A stretch of DNA of 35,733 nucleotides from Flavobacterium sp. (GCA_030151255.1 JASLED010000072.1:1-35733), one strand, 5' to 3'. Numbered from the stretch's first letter, positions 1 to 7,801 are shown. Notes: generated by a model from the sequence alone, not told the origin. Translations and numbers: made by a program.

Positions 1-789
1 TTTTGGATGGCACTTATACGTCAGGCAACTGTTGCAGGATACATTAGAAAAGACATTGAATTATACGGTATTGTAAAACTAATGTCTTTAGGCGAAGATT
101 TTATCCAAAATCCTGTTTCATTTATGATAACAGAAGATCACGAATATACTGAAGTAGATGGAGCGCAAGAAGGAGCAATGCCAAAAGCAGACGCTGCTAT
201 TGATGAAATTTTAATTGGTATTCTGAAAGATCTTCGTAAAAAAGTTGCAAAAAAAGCAGAGGTTCCTCCATTTGTAGTGTTTCAAGACCCTTCTTTAGAA
301 GAAATGTGTTTAAAATATCCTATCACATTAGAAGAGATGGCAAACATTATTGGAGTAAGTGAAGGAAAAGCAAAACGTTTTGGAAAAGACTTTGTAGATG
401 TAATTAAAAACTATGTAGAAGAAAACGATATTATTCGTCCTGATGATTTAGTTGTAAAATCTACAGGTGCAAACTCTGCATTAAAACTTTTTATCATCCA
501 AAGTATTGACAGAAAATTATCATTAGATGATATTGCAAAAGCAAAAGGTTTAGATACAGATGCTTTACTAAAAGAAATGGAACAAATTGTTTATTCTGGA
601 ACAAAACTAAATATTAGCTATTGGCTTGATGAAGTGCTTGATGAAGATCAACAAGATGAAATTTATGATTACTTCATGGATTCGGAAACAGACAACATTA
701 AAATTGCCATGGACGAATTTGATGGCGAATATGACACTGACGACCTGCGTTTAATGCGCATTCAGTTTATTACTAAAGAAGCAAACTAA
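1..789 (+). CDS. recQ: RecQ-type ATP-dependent DNA helicase, C-terminal part
   Basis: The reading frame is open to the left edge, so this is the 3' part of a longer gene; the ATG at 7 is internal. What remains is the tail of the RQC winged-helix region, then an HRDC domain (residues ~60-140 of the visible part, with the helical stretch around PPFVVFQDPSLEEM that is typical of RecQ HRDC), then a C-terminal helix-turn-helix-like segment (~150-205) and an acidic tail. RecQ unwinds forked and recombining DNA 3' to 5'. The helicase core with Walker motifs lies outside the window, so the call rests on the C-terminal domains. A bidirectional terminator follows directly. The family is confident; which RecQ paralogue it is cannot be told. 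Confidence 0.88.
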   Translation, partial: FWMALIRQATVAGYIRKDIELYGIVKLMSLGEDFIQNPVSFMITEDHEYTEVDGAQEGAMPKADAAIDEILIGILKDLRKKVAKKAEVPPFVVFQDPSLEEMCLKYPITLEEMANIIGVSEGKAKRFGKDFVDVIKNYVEENDIIRPDDLVVKSTGANSALKLFIIQSIDRKLSLDDIAKAKGLDTDALLKEMEQIVYSGTKLNISYWLDEVLDEDQQDEIYDYFMDSETDNIKIAMDEFDGEYDTDDLRLMRIQFITKEAN

Positions 790-797
790 AAAATATA

Positions 798-828
798 AAA
801 AACCCTGAAAATAATTCAGGGTTTTTAT
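798..828 (+). terminator. Rho-independent terminator after recQ, bidirectional
   Basis: A perfect 9-bp stem (801-809 with 815-823, AACCCTGAA/TTCAGGGTT) is flanked by an A-run on the left and a T-run on the right. It can therefore stop transcription of recQ on the plus strand and of the small gene at 825-1064 on the minus strand, whose stop codon lies inside it. Confidence 0.85.
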
Positions 829-1064
829 TTTTGGTATAATTCTCCACGGTGAGGTTTTAATCTATCCCTTAAATCTATCATTTGCTGATCGTTTACCACC
901 ATATAAGCAATACAATAATTTTCGTTTATTTTTTGTTTTTCCACAATTGTAATAGGTAATTTTTCTATTGCTACAAATTCATTCAAATGAATAATATGAT
1001 GATCGGCAATTTTTTCCGCATCCGGCCCTCTAAAATCCCAAATAAGCTTAATTAATCTTTCCAT
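825..1064 (-). CDS. Conserved small protein of unknown function (79 aa)
   Basis: It encodes a soluble 79-residue protein beginning MERLIKLIWDFRGPDAEK, with no signal peptide or membrane segment. The chosen start is the ATG at 1064; a TTG one codon upstream also opens the frame but is less likely. I recognise it only as the kind of small conserved protein seen near recQ in flavobacteria and cannot name a domain. It is transcribed towards recQ and shares its terminator. A good Bacteroidota promoter (TTTG-N17-TACTTTTG) lies about 20 bases upstream, which supports it being a real, separately transcribed gene. Function unknown. Confidence 0.7.
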   Translation of the reverse strand: MERLIKLIWDFRGPDAEKIADHHIIHLNEFVAIEKLPITIVEKQKINENYCIAYMVVNDQQMIDLRDRLKPHRGELYQK

Positions 1065-1082
1065 CAAATTTTGTTGTTTTTA

Positions 1083-1111
1083 CAAAAGTAGTAAAATGTA
1101 TTGGTATCAAA
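1083..1111 (-). promoter_or_regulatory. Promoter of the small 79-aa gene
   Basis: On the minus strand, TTTG (1111-1108), a 17-base spacer and TACTTTTG (1090-1083) fit the Bacteroidota -33/-7 pattern. The predicted start of transcription is about 1076, giving a leader of about 12 bases. Confidence 0.5.
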
Positions 1112-1205
1112 CCATCATTTTTTCTTTTAAACTTTACTAGAAAAGAAAAAAACTATTATCCAAAAGCAAAACTATTAAAATAAAATTCTATTGAAATTAT
1201 TGACT

Positions 1206-1213
1206 TATATTTG
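1206..1213 (+). promoter_or_regulatory. -7 element for the ABC exporter
   Basis: TATATTTG matches the Bacteroidota -7 consensus. No TTG sits at the usual 17-23 base distance. The implied leader before the ATG at 1286 is about 65 bases. Confidence 0.4.
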
Positions 1214-1285
1214 TGGTTTGAATGTTTAAAACCTCTATTTTAAGAGTTTTTAAATACTCAAAAAACATCGTTATTTATACAAAAC

Positions 1286-3037
1286 ATGAGCGCTTTAAAA
1301 TCCTTAAACAAATACTTTTTAAAATACAAATACCGCTTTTTATTAGGAGTAATTATTACCATTGTAGCACAATTTTTTACGCTATATACTCCCAAATTAG
1401 TTGGAGATTCTATTCGTGTACTAGAACAATTAAACGAATTAGATAAAAAAGAAGTATCAGATCTTTTGCTATCAAATATATTTTGGATAGTTGTAACTAC
1501 TTTAATTGCAGGTTTTTTAACTTTTTTGATGAGACAAACATTAATTGTTATGTCTAGACATATTGAATTTGACTTAAAAAATGATATTTTTCAGCATTAC
1601 GAAATACTTACTCAAAGTTTCTACAAAAGAAATCGCACTGGCGATTTAATGAATAGAATTAGTGAAGATGTTGGAAAAGTACGCCAATATGTTGGCCCAT
1701 CAGTAATGTATTCTATCAATACAATCATTCGTTTTATTGTAGTAATAGGTCAAATGTATATAATTTCTCCTGTTCTTACATTTTACTCTTTGGCACCACT
1801 TCCTATTCTTGGTTATTTAATTTTTAAACTGAGTAATCAAATCAATGAAAGAAGTAAAATTTTTCAACAAAATTTATCTACACTTTCAACTTTTACACAA
1901 GAAACCTATTCAGGAATGCGTGTAATAAAAGCACATGCCATAGAAGAAAATAAAACTACTGATTTTAAAACACTTACCGAAAGCAGCAAACACAAATCAT
2001 TAAAATTGGCAAAAACAGGAGCATTAATTGGTCCATTAATGATTTTACTTATCGGAATTAGTAACTTAATTGTAATCACAATTGGTTCGTTAATGCACTT
2101 TAACGGAACAATTTCTGACATTGGTATTATAGCCCAATTTATTCTATACATCAACATGCTTACTTGGCCAGTAGCTTCGCTGGGTTGGGTTTCTACAATG
2201 GTGCAAGAAGCAGAAGCTTCACAAAAACGAATTAATGAATTTTTAGATGAAAAACCAGAAATTGTAAATACAAATCCTAATTCTACAATTATTTCCGGAA
2301 AGTTTGAATTTAAAAATGTTTCTTTTACTTATCCAGACACCGGAATTAAAGCGCTATCTAACATATCTTTTTCTTTAGAAAAAGGACAAAGTTTAGCTAT
2401 TCTTGGAAAAACAGGTTCAGGAAAAAGCACTTTACTTTCGTTGTTAACTAGAATGTATAACATTGATTCGGGCAGCATTATAATTGATAATTTAAACATT
2501 GAAGACTGTAATTTATACGATTTAAGAAATGCAATGGCAATGGTTCCTCAAGACTCATTTTTATTTTCAGATACAATTAGCAACAATATTCGATTTGGAA
2601 AAGAAGATGCTTCAATTGAAGAAATTATTGAAGCTGCTAAAAAAGCCGTTGTTGATCATAATATTGAAGGATTTGAACACAAATACGACACAATTTTGGG
2701 TGAACGAGGTTTAACACTTTCTGGCGGACAAAAACAACGTGTTTCAATTGCAAGAGCCTTAATAAAAGATGCACCAGTACTTTTATTAGACGATGCATTA
2801 TCTGCAGTAGATACAGAAACAGAAGAGCAAATATTAAGAAATTTACAAATTCACAGCAAAAACCTTACTTCGGTTATTGTTACTCATAGAATATCATCTG
2901 CAAAAAATGCAGATAAAATTATTGTATTAGATCAAGGAAGAATTGTTCAGCAAGGAACTCACGAAACTTTATTATCTGAAAAAGGATACTATTCGGACCT
3001 ATATCAAAAGCAATTAAAAGAAAAAGAAATAGATTAA
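1286..3037 (+). CDS. ABC transporter, fused permease and ATP-binding protein (MsbA-like exporter)
   Basis: This is a half-size ABC exporter of 583 residues, the usual length. The N-terminal ~310 residues form the six-helix membrane domain, with hydrophobic segments near 18-40, 64-85, 140-185 and 245-300. The nucleotide-binding domain follows: Walker A GKTGSGKST at 375-383, a Q-loop near 421, signature LSGGQ at 478-482, Walker B ending in the pair D502-D503, D-loop SAVD and switch histidine in the THR motif. All catalytic elements are present, so it should be active as a homodimer in the inner membrane. The substrate cannot be read from sequence; lipid or drug export are family possibilities. 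DUF3276 follows on the same strand after 68 bases with no terminator between, so read-through is likely. Confidence 0.92.
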   Translation: MSALKSLNKYFLKYKYRFLLGVIITIVAQFFTLYTPKLVGDSIRVLEQLNELDKKEVSDLLLSNIFWIVVTTLIAGFLTFLMRQTLIVMSRHIEFDLKNDIFQHYEILTQSFYKRNRTGDLMNRISEDVGKVRQYVGPSVMYSINTIIRFIVVIGQMYIISPVLTFYSLAPLPILGYLIFKLSNQINERSKIFQQNLSTLSTFTQETYSGMRVIKAHAIEENKTTDFKTLTESSKHKSLKLAKTGALIGPLMILLIGISNLIVITIGSLMHFNGTISDIGIIAQFILYINMLTWPVASLGWVSTMVQEAEASQKRINEFLDEKPEIVNTNPNSTIISGKFEFKNVSFTYPDTGIKALSNISFSLEKGQSLAILGKTGSGKSTLLSLLTRMYNIDSGSIIIDNLNIEDCNLYDLRNAMAMVPQDSFLFSDTISNNIRFGKEDASIEEIIEAAKKAVVDHNIEGFEHKYDTILGERGLTLSGGQKQRVSIARALIKDAPVLLLDDALSAVDTETEEQILRNLQIHSKNLTSVIVTHRISSAKNADKIIVLDQGRIVQQGTHETLLSEKGYYSDLYQKQLKEKEID

Positions 3038-3041
3038 AAAG

Positions 3042-3072
3042 TTGGTTTATTAGGTTTTTTTTTAGACTTTTG
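3042..3072 (+). promoter_or_regulatory. Probable promoter of the DUF3276 gene
   Basis: TTG (3042-3044), 20 bases, then GACTTTTG (3065-3072), one mismatch from TAnnTTTG. It predicts transcription from about 3079, downstream of the TTG codon at 3070. This favours the ATG at 3106 as the start of the next gene. Confidence 0.35.
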
Positions 3073-3105
3073 AAAGCTATATATACAAATCAATTAATTG
3101 ATAGA

Positions 3106-3471
3106 ATGATTATGAGAGATAACGAAATGTTAGAGAAAGAGGAGATTTTCTCAAAAGTACTGAGAGCAGGCAGAAGAACTTATTTCTTTGATGTAAGATC
3201 TACAAAAGCTGATGATTATTACATTACTGTAACTGAAAGTAAAAAATTTACAGAAGATGATGGTTCTTTTCATTTCAAAAAACATAAAATCTATTTATAC
3301 AAAGAAGATTTTGCTGCTTTTAAAGACATTTTGAATGAAATGACAGAGTATGTAGTAAACCATAAAGGTGAAGAAGTTATCTCTGAAAGACACCAAAAAG
3401 ATTTCAAAAAAGAATACACTAAAGACGACGACGTTAATAGTTTTACTGATTTAGAATTTGATGATATTTAA
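3106..3471 (+). CDS. DUF3276 family PUR-like nucleic-acid-binding protein
   Basis: It is a 121-residue soluble protein with the highly conserved Bacteroidota DUF3276 core (LRAGRRTYFFDVRSTKADDY, then a lysine- and aromatic-rich beta sheet, then VISERHQKDF). The family has the PUR-repeat fold and binds single-stranded DNA or RNA; its cellular role is not settled. The frame stays open upstream to a TTG at 3070, but conserved sequence begins at about RDNEMLEKEEIF and a promoter -7 box overlaps that TTG. I therefore chose the ATG at 3106; the ATG at 3112 is also possible. The acidic tail ending in FDDI is typical. Confidence 0.88.
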   Translation: MIMRDNEMLEKEEIFSKVLRAGRRTYFFDVRSTKADDYYITVTESKKFTEDDGSFHFKKHKIYLYKEDFAAFKDILNEMTEYVVNHKGEEVISERHQKDFKKEYTKDDDVNSFTDLEFDDI

Positions 3472-3472
3472 T

Positions 3473-3507
3473 AAAAAAAGTTCGACTTATTTAGTCGAAC
3501 TTTTTTT
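3473..3507 (+). terminator. Rho-independent terminator after the DUF3276 gene
   Basis: An 8-bp stem GTTCGACT/AGTCGAAC (3480-3487 with 3493-3500) is extended by an A-run pairing with a T-run. The last T of the tract is also the first base of the next promoter's -7 element. Confidence 0.85.
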
Positions 3508-3514
3508 ATCTTTG
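3507..3514 (+). promoter_or_regulatory. -7 element for the fluoride riboswitch and CLC gene
   Basis: TATCTTTG matches TAnnTTTG exactly and begins on the last T of the preceding terminator. Transcription would start near 3520, just before the riboswitch aptamer begins, which is where an aptamer-controlled leader should start. No clear -33 TTG is visible. Confidence 0.5.
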
Positions 3515-3524
3515 TAATTCAATA

Positions 3525-3572
3525 GGCAATGATGTCTGCCTCGAACCGCAATAATGCTGATGACGTCTGTAA
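3525..3572 (+). ncRNA. Fluoride riboswitch (crcB motif)
   Basis: The leader matches the crcB/fluoride aptamer. P1 is GGCA (3525-3528) with TGCC (3537-3540). The P1 loop GATGTC (3531-3536) can form the diagnostic pseudoknot with GACGTC (3562-3567), six pairs including one G-U. The conserved joining sequence CGAACCGC leads into a short stem GCA/TGC (3548-3550, 3555-3557) followed by the signature GCTGATGACGTCTG. The next gene is a fluoride-type CLC antiporter, the expected target. No terminator lies between aptamer and ATG (about 30 bases, very AT-rich), so control of translation initiation is more likely than attenuation; that part is inference. Confidence 0.92.
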
Positions 3573-3603
3573 TTTATAGTAATTCTATCTATATCTATTT
3601 ATT

Positions 3604-4821
3604 ATGGACATACGTGATCTAAATTTATCCTTCTACAAAAAAAACTTATCTTATTTTTTAAAATGGATTGTTATTAGTTTATTAATAAGCAGTTTAATTG
3701 GTTCGGCATCTTCTTTTTTTCTATTCTCTTTAGAATACGTTACCAACCTTAGAGAAAACAATAATTATCTTATTTTATTTCTGCCTATTGCAGGTTTAGC
3801 TATTGGTTTACTCTACCACTTTTGGGGAGAAAGATCCAATGAAGGCAATGATTTATTGATAAAAGAATATCATTCTCCAGAAAATAAAATACCTTTTAGA
3901 ATGGCTCCTTTTGTACTAATTGGTACATTAACTACGCATTTATTTGGTGGCTCAGCCGGACGAGAAGGTACCGCAATGCAAATGGGTGGAGCAATTGCCG
4001 ACCAATTTACATCGCTTTTTAAACTTACACCCTCAGAAAGACAAACCTTATTGTTAATGGGAATTGGCGGCGGGTTTGCTGCTGTATTTGGAACACCAAT
4101 TGCAGGAACGCTATTTGCCCTTGAAATTATGTTTGTAGGAAAATACAAATACAACAACATTGCTCCAATTGCGCTTACAGCGATACTTTCAAACTATATT
4201 TGTTTACTTTGGGGCACAACACACACACAGTATCTTGTAGAAATAGTTCCTACATTTTCTATCATCTTATTTTTAAAAGTGATACTTATTAGCATATGCT
4301 TTGGTATGACTGCAGTATTATTCATTAAATCAACCCATTTTTTTAAAAAATACTTTACAAAATATATTCAGCTTGCTTACCTACGCCCTTTTATAGGTGG
4401 ATTAATAATCATCTTATTGTTTTATCTTTTTAACGGAGAAAAATATCTAGGCTTAGGTGTTTCAACTATTTATGAATCATTTTTAATTTCGCAAGATTAT
4501 TCTGTCTTTCTATTAAAAATACTTTTTACAGCTGTTACGCTAAGCGCTGGTTTTAAAGGCGGAGAAGTAACTCCTCTCTTTTTTATTGGAGCAACATTAG
4601 GAAGTTGTTTAGCCATTTACTTAAATATTCCGATAGGCTTTGCTGCTTCACTTGGATTTGTAGCTGTTTTTTCGGGCGCAACCAAAACACCATTTGCGTG
4701 TATATTTATGGGATTAGAATTATTTGATAGTAATTTATTAATTTATTTAGTAATTAGCTGTTTTATATCCTTTTATATAAGTAAGAAACACAGCATTTAC
4801 AAATTTCAAAAATTTTCGTAA
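3604..4821 (+). CDS. CLC-type fluoride/proton antiporter
   Basis: It is a CLC family membrane protein of 405 residues, close to the length of bacterial CLC-F proteins and lacking cytoplasmic CBS domains. The first selectivity motif, GSGIP in chloride CLCs, is replaced by GNDLLI (81-86), close to the GNNLI form of one CLC-F clade. The gating glutamate motif is GREGT (119-123, E121), with T where chloride CLCs have P. Further motifs GGEVTPLFFIGA and ATKTPFACIFMGLE are the later helix-N and helix-P regions. The predicted role is export of F- in exchange for protons across the inner membrane. The fluoride riboswitch immediately upstream independently supports fluoride rather than chloride. It is a single-gene unit on the plus strand. 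Confidence 0.93.
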   Translation: MDIRDLNLSFYKKNLSYFLKWIVISLLISSLIGSASSFFLFSLEYVTNLRENNNYLILFLPIAGLAIGLLYHFWGERSNEGNDLLIKEYHSPENKIPFRMAPFVLIGTLTTHLFGGSAGREGTAMQMGGAIADQFTSLFKLTPSERQTLLLMGIGGGFAAVFGTPIAGTLFALEIMFVGKYKYNNIAPIALTAILSNYICLLWGTTHTQYLVEIVPTFSIILFLKVILISICFGMTAVLFIKSTHFFKKYFTKYIQLAYLRPFIGGLIIILLFYLFNGEKYLGLGVSTIYESFLISQDYSVFLLKILFTAVTLSAGFKGGEVTPLFFIGATLGSCLAIYLNIPIGFAASLGFVAVFSGATKTPFACIFMGLELFDSNLLIYLVISCFISFYISKKHSIYKFQKFS

Positions 4822-5116
4822 TAGATACGCTTTAAAGCAGTTAGAAAACTAAAAAAATCAATTAAACAAAGCTTAATGATTATTCTATTCTTTTTTTACG
4901 ATATTACTATTTTATAGGACAGATACTAACAAAATAATAATTATAAAAATGCTCAAAATTCAAAATCTTTACTAACTTTGCTAACAATATTCAGTAGCAA
5001 TATCTTCTGTATTCTTCTACAAAAAATAGAATGAATAATTGAATGATATTATCTGGCTGAGGAGCTTATTATTCATAAACTAAACAACAAACAGATTGCT
5101 CTAAATTTTAGAATTT
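4822..5116 (+). other. AT-rich intergenic region and long leader of the glutamate-synthase-like gene
   Basis: About 295 bases hold no gene. A -7 match TAACTTTG lies at 4973-4980, which implies a leader of about 130 bases. Within that leader nested complementary stretches can pair: AATATC (4999-5004) with GATATT (5045-5050), and inside it ATTCT (5011-5015) with AGAAT (5028-5032). I do not recognise a known riboswitch. No convincing terminator for the CLC gene was found; the short palindrome GCTTTAAAGC just after its stop is weak. Confidence 0.4.
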
Positions 5117-6670
5117 ATGTTTCACAAAAAATTTTTTAACCGATTCACTTTTGGTCAAGTAACAGTTGCATTATCAGTTGTATATCTACTGTATTCAATC
5201 ATAACACTTTTCCTATATCAATCAACAGGAAGTATAATAAATACCGTAATTTCTGGGTTTATTGCGTTTCTTGTTTTTTCGGATTTAGCACAAGACAAAC
5301 ATACAATTAGAAAAAACTATCCTTTGTTTGCTCGTTTTAGATATATGTTTGAAGCTATTCGTCCAGAAATGCGTCAATACTTCTGGGAAGGAGAATTAGA
5401 CGGAAAACCTTTCAACCGTAGAGAACGTTCTATTGTTTACCAAAGAGCAAAAAATGAGAAACAAACTGTTTCTTTTGGTATGCAAGATGATCCTAATAGA
5501 ATCGGATACGAATGGGCAGCTCACTCGGTTTACCCAAAACACGTAACTGATACAAATTTTAGAACTTTAATTGGTGGCGAAGATTGTAAACAACCTTACA
5601 ATGCTAGTATTTATAACATTAGTGCAATGAGTTATGGTGCTTTGAGCAAAAAAGCAATTACAGCTTTAAATCAAGGTGCTAAAATTGGTGAATTTGCTCA
5701 CAATACAGGCGAAGGTGGAATTAGTCAATATCACCGTTCTGGAGGAGATTTAATTTGGCAAATTGGTACAGGTTATTTTGGATGTAGAGACGAAAAAGGT
5801 TTCTTCAATGATGATTTATTCGAAGAAAGATCGAATTATCCAGAAGTAAAAATGATTGAGTTAAAATTATCTCAAGGAGCTAAACCTGGACATGGAGGAT
5901 TATTACCAGCAGAAAAAAACACTGTAGAAATTGCAGCTATTCGTAGTATTACACCTCACACAACTGTTCACTCTCCATCTGGGCATACAGCATTCTCTAA
6001 TCCTACAGAATTAGTTCACTTTTTAGCTAAATTGAGAAAATTATCTAATGGTAAACCAGTTGGATTTAAAATCTGTATTGGTAAAAAAGATGAATTCTTA
6101 GATATTATTCATGCTATTGTTCAATCAGGTATTACACCAGATTTTATTACAATTGATGGTGCTGAAGGAGGAACAGGAGCTGCTCCATTAGAGTTTATTG
6201 ATTATATGGGAATGGCATTAAATGATGCTTTAGTTTTTGCTAACAAAACATTAATCGAAAACGGATTAAGACACAAAATTAGAATATTAGCTTCAGGTAG
6301 AATTATTTCTGCATTTGATATTGCTAAAACAATTGCTTTAGGAGCTGATGCTTGTTATAGTGCACGCGGAATGATGTTTGCTTTAGGATGTATCCAAGCA
6401 TTACAATGTGATAGTGGTCACTGTCCTGTTGGTATTGCAACACAAGACGAAACACTTTACAAAGCATTAGATATTACAGATAAGAGAATGCGTGTAGCAA
6501 ACTTCCATAGAAATACAATGAAAGCTTTAGGTGAATTTATCAGTGCTGTTGGTTATGAAAAGCCAAGTGAAATTGACCCAAGAACTTTCAACAAACGTAC
6601 AGATCATGGAGTAAACAAAACTTTCCAAGAAATGTACTTTGGAGAACTTGATACAAGAAAAAAAGCATAA
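5117..6670 (+). CDS. Membrane-anchored FMN-binding glutamate-synthase-domain protein
   Basis: The protein has 517 residues. Two hydrophobic segments (~15-35 and ~40-57) anchor it, and the rest is a glutamate synthase FMN/TIM-barrel domain (PF01645 type). Visible family motifs include the glycine-rich stretch around NTGEGGISQYHRSGGDLIWQ, the flavin-site region DGAEGGTGAAPLEF, and a [3Fe-4S]-type cysteine set C425-x5-C431-x4-C436, the same spacing as in GltB. It lacks the N-terminal amidotransferase domain, so it should not use glutamine like true GltB; the physiological substrate of this stand-alone family is unclear. It is followed by its own terminator, and its long leader is described separately. 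Family assignment is strong; 'glutamate synthase' as an activity is not. Confidence 0.9.
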   Translation: MFHKKFFNRFTFGQVTVALSVVYLLYSIITLFLYQSTGSIINTVISGFIAFLVFSDLAQDKHTIRKNYPLFARFRYMFEAIRPEMRQYFWEGELDGKPFNRRERSIVYQRAKNEKQTVSFGMQDDPNRIGYEWAAHSVYPKHVTDTNFRTLIGGEDCKQPYNASIYNISAMSYGALSKKAITALNQGAKIGEFAHNTGEGGISQYHRSGGDLIWQIGTGYFGCRDEKGFFNDDLFEERSNYPEVKMIELKLSQGAKPGHGGLLPAEKNTVEIAAIRSITPHTTVHSPSGHTAFSNPTELVHFLAKLRKLSNGKPVGFKICIGKKDEFLDIIHAIVQSGITPDFITIDGAEGGTGAAPLEFIDYMGMALNDALVFANKTLIENGLRHKIRILASGRIISAFDIAKTIALGADACYSARGMMFALGCIQALQCDSGHCPVGIATQDETLYKALDITDKRMRVANFHRNTMKALGEFISAVGYEKPSEIDPRTFNKRTDHGVNKTFQEMYFGELDTRKKA

Positions 6671-6681
6671 TTACTTTCAAT

Positions 6682-6713
6682 AAAAAAATGCCCTTATTAC
6701 AAGGGCATTTTTG
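6682..6713 (+). terminator. Rho-independent terminator after the glutamate-synthase-like gene
   Basis: The stem AATGCCCTT/AAGGGCATT (6687-6695 with 6701-6709) has a 5-base loop, an A-run before it and a T-run after it. Its right arm and T-run also spell CATTTTTG (6706-6713), one mismatch from a -7 element, placed suitably for the next gene. Confidence 0.85.
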
Positions 6714-6736
6714 ATTTTTATTATTTGATAAATATT

Positions 6737-7297
6737 ATGGAATTAGAAAAAACACTTATTCATCACTTACAGCTAACTGAAGATGAAGTAAAAATAGTTC
6801 TAGATTATTTTAAATTATGTCATTTTCATAAAAATGACATAATAATAAACGAAGATAAAAAAGCCGATTACTTATATTTTATCACCGAAGGTTTTGTAAG
6901 AATTCACAAAAATTATCAAGATAAAGAAATTACGCAATGGATTAGTGCTCCAAACTACTTTGTAACCGATTTATCTTCATGGTTATTCGATTATTCAACA
7001 CAATGGAATATTACTGCTTTAACCTCAATTACTGCTTTATCAATTTCAAAAAAGGAATACAAAAATTTAGAACAACTAATTCCTAATTGGCAAGAAAAAG
7101 AGCGCAACTTTATTGGGCATTGTTTTATACAAATGGAACAACGTATTTTTCATTTTCTGGCTTTGAACAGCCAAGAGCGTTATGCCTTTTTTTGCACTCA
7201 AATGGCCTTTTATTTCAATCATGTACCTCATCAATACATCGCTTCTTTACTCGGTATGACTCCAGAAACATTAAGTCGATTAAGACGCAATAAATAG
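6737..7297 (+). CDS. Crp/Fnr-family transcriptional regulator
   Basis: This is a 186-residue cyclic-nucleotide-binding-fold regulator. The effector domain occupies ~20-120 (YLYFITEGFVRIHKNYQDKE is the roll core). The C-terminal helix-turn-helix ends with ASLLGMTPETLSRLRRNK; the ETLSR segment matches the E-x-x-S-R recognition-helix pattern by which FNR reads TTGAT half-sites. No N-terminal cysteine cluster is present, so it should not sense oxygen through a 4Fe-4S cluster as E. coli FNR does; the effector is unknown. The start is the ATG at 6737; a TTG at 6725 also opens the frame but is less likely. The HTH ends abruptly at the C-terminus, as in many Bacteroidota members. A perfect FNR-type box lies 13 bases after the stop. 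Confidence 0.87.
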   Translation: MELEKTLIHHLQLTEDEVKIVLDYFKLCHFHKNDIIINEDKKADYLYFITEGFVRIHKNYQDKEITQWISAPNYFVTDLSSWLFDYSTQWNITALTSITALSISKKEYKNLEQLIPNWQEKERNFIGHCFIQMEQRIFHFLALNSQERYAFFCTQMAFYFNHVPHQYIASLLGMTPETLSRLRRNK

Positions 7298-7309
7298 CTT
7301 TTTGTTTTC

Positions 7310-7323
7310 TTGATCTATATCAA
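7310..7323. promoter_or_regulatory. FNR/CRP-type operator box
   Basis: TTGAT-CTAT-ATCAA is a perfect match to the FNR consensus TTGATNNNNATCAA and extends to a CTTGAT/ATCAAG palindrome. It lies between the Crp/Fnr gene and the SRPBCC gene. Its centre (7316.5) is about 42 bases before the transcription start predicted from the -7-like CATATTTG at 7346-7353, which is the class II activator position. Confidence 0.6.
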
Positions 7324-7345
7324 GAGTAATTTATTTTATAGTGTG

Positions 7346-7353
7346 CATATTTG
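7346..7353 (+). promoter_or_regulatory. -7-like element for the SRPBCC gene
   Basis: CATATTTG is one mismatch from TAnnTTTG. There is no TTG at the -33 distance, as would be expected of a promoter that depends on an activator bound at the FNR-type box upstream. The leader to the ATG at 7371 would be about 12 bases. Confidence 0.4.
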
Positions 7354-7370
7354 CCGTAAATATTTTATTT

Positions 7371-7787
7371 ATGGAAATACAAACTAAAATAATAATTCAT
7401 GCATCTGCCGAAAAAATTTGGCAAATACTTACCGATTTTTCTAATTACAACAACTGGAATCCGTTTATTTACAATGCTAAAGGAACATTGGAATTAAACA
7501 AAAAACTATCCATTCAATTGCAACAAGCTAAATTTTCGCCAATTGTAAAAGCTGTAGACAAACCTTATTATTTTTCGTGGAAAGGAAAATTATTTTTTTC
7601 AGGATTATTTGATGGTTATCATTACTTTAAAATTGAACCGATTGCTGAAAACACTTGCGTTGTTATTCAGGGAGAAAAATTTAATGGAATTTTAGTTCCT
7701 TTTCTTCGCAATAAATTACAAACAGAAACAAAAAATGGATTTGAAGCAATGAACAACGCTTTAAAAAAAGTAGTAGAATCTATTTAA
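7371..7787 (+). CDS. SRPBCC-domain (START/polyketide-cyclase-like) protein
   Basis: It is a 138-residue single-domain protein that opens with the typical SRPBCC strand and helix (TKIIIHASAEKIWQILTDF, then WNPFI). It continues through the antiparallel sheet (FSWKGKLFFSGLFDGYHYF) to the long C-terminal helix that lines the ligand cavity (RNKLQTETKNGFEAMNNAL). The fold binds hydrophobic ligands; the ligand here is unknown. The start is the ATG at 7371; a GTG at 7341 also opens the frame but lies in the promoter region. The gene converges on the PH-domain gene with only 14 bases between and no clear terminator. It is a possible target of the adjacent Crp/Fnr regulator. Confidence 0.82.
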   Translation: MEIQTKIIIHASAEKIWQILTDFSNYNNWNPFIYNAKGTLELNKKLSIQLQQAKFSPIVKAVDKPYYFSWKGKLFFSGLFDGYHYFKIEPIAENTCVVIQGEKFNGILVPFLRNKLQTETKNGFEAMNNALKKVVESI

Positions 7788-7801
7788 AATTACTTACTTT
7801 A

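Noticed and set aside
826..833. TATTTTTG after the recQ terminator as a plus-strand promoter
   Set aside because: The next gene is on the minus strand, so a plus-strand promoter here would only make antisense RNA; probably a by-product of the T-tract.
1222..1446. 74-codon frame overlapping the start of the ABC exporter gene
   Set aside because: It overlaps the well-supported exporter gene in another frame and has noise-like composition.
4829..4838. GCTTTAAAGC palindrome after the CLC gene as a terminator
   Set aside because: The stem is very short with no loop and no T-run.
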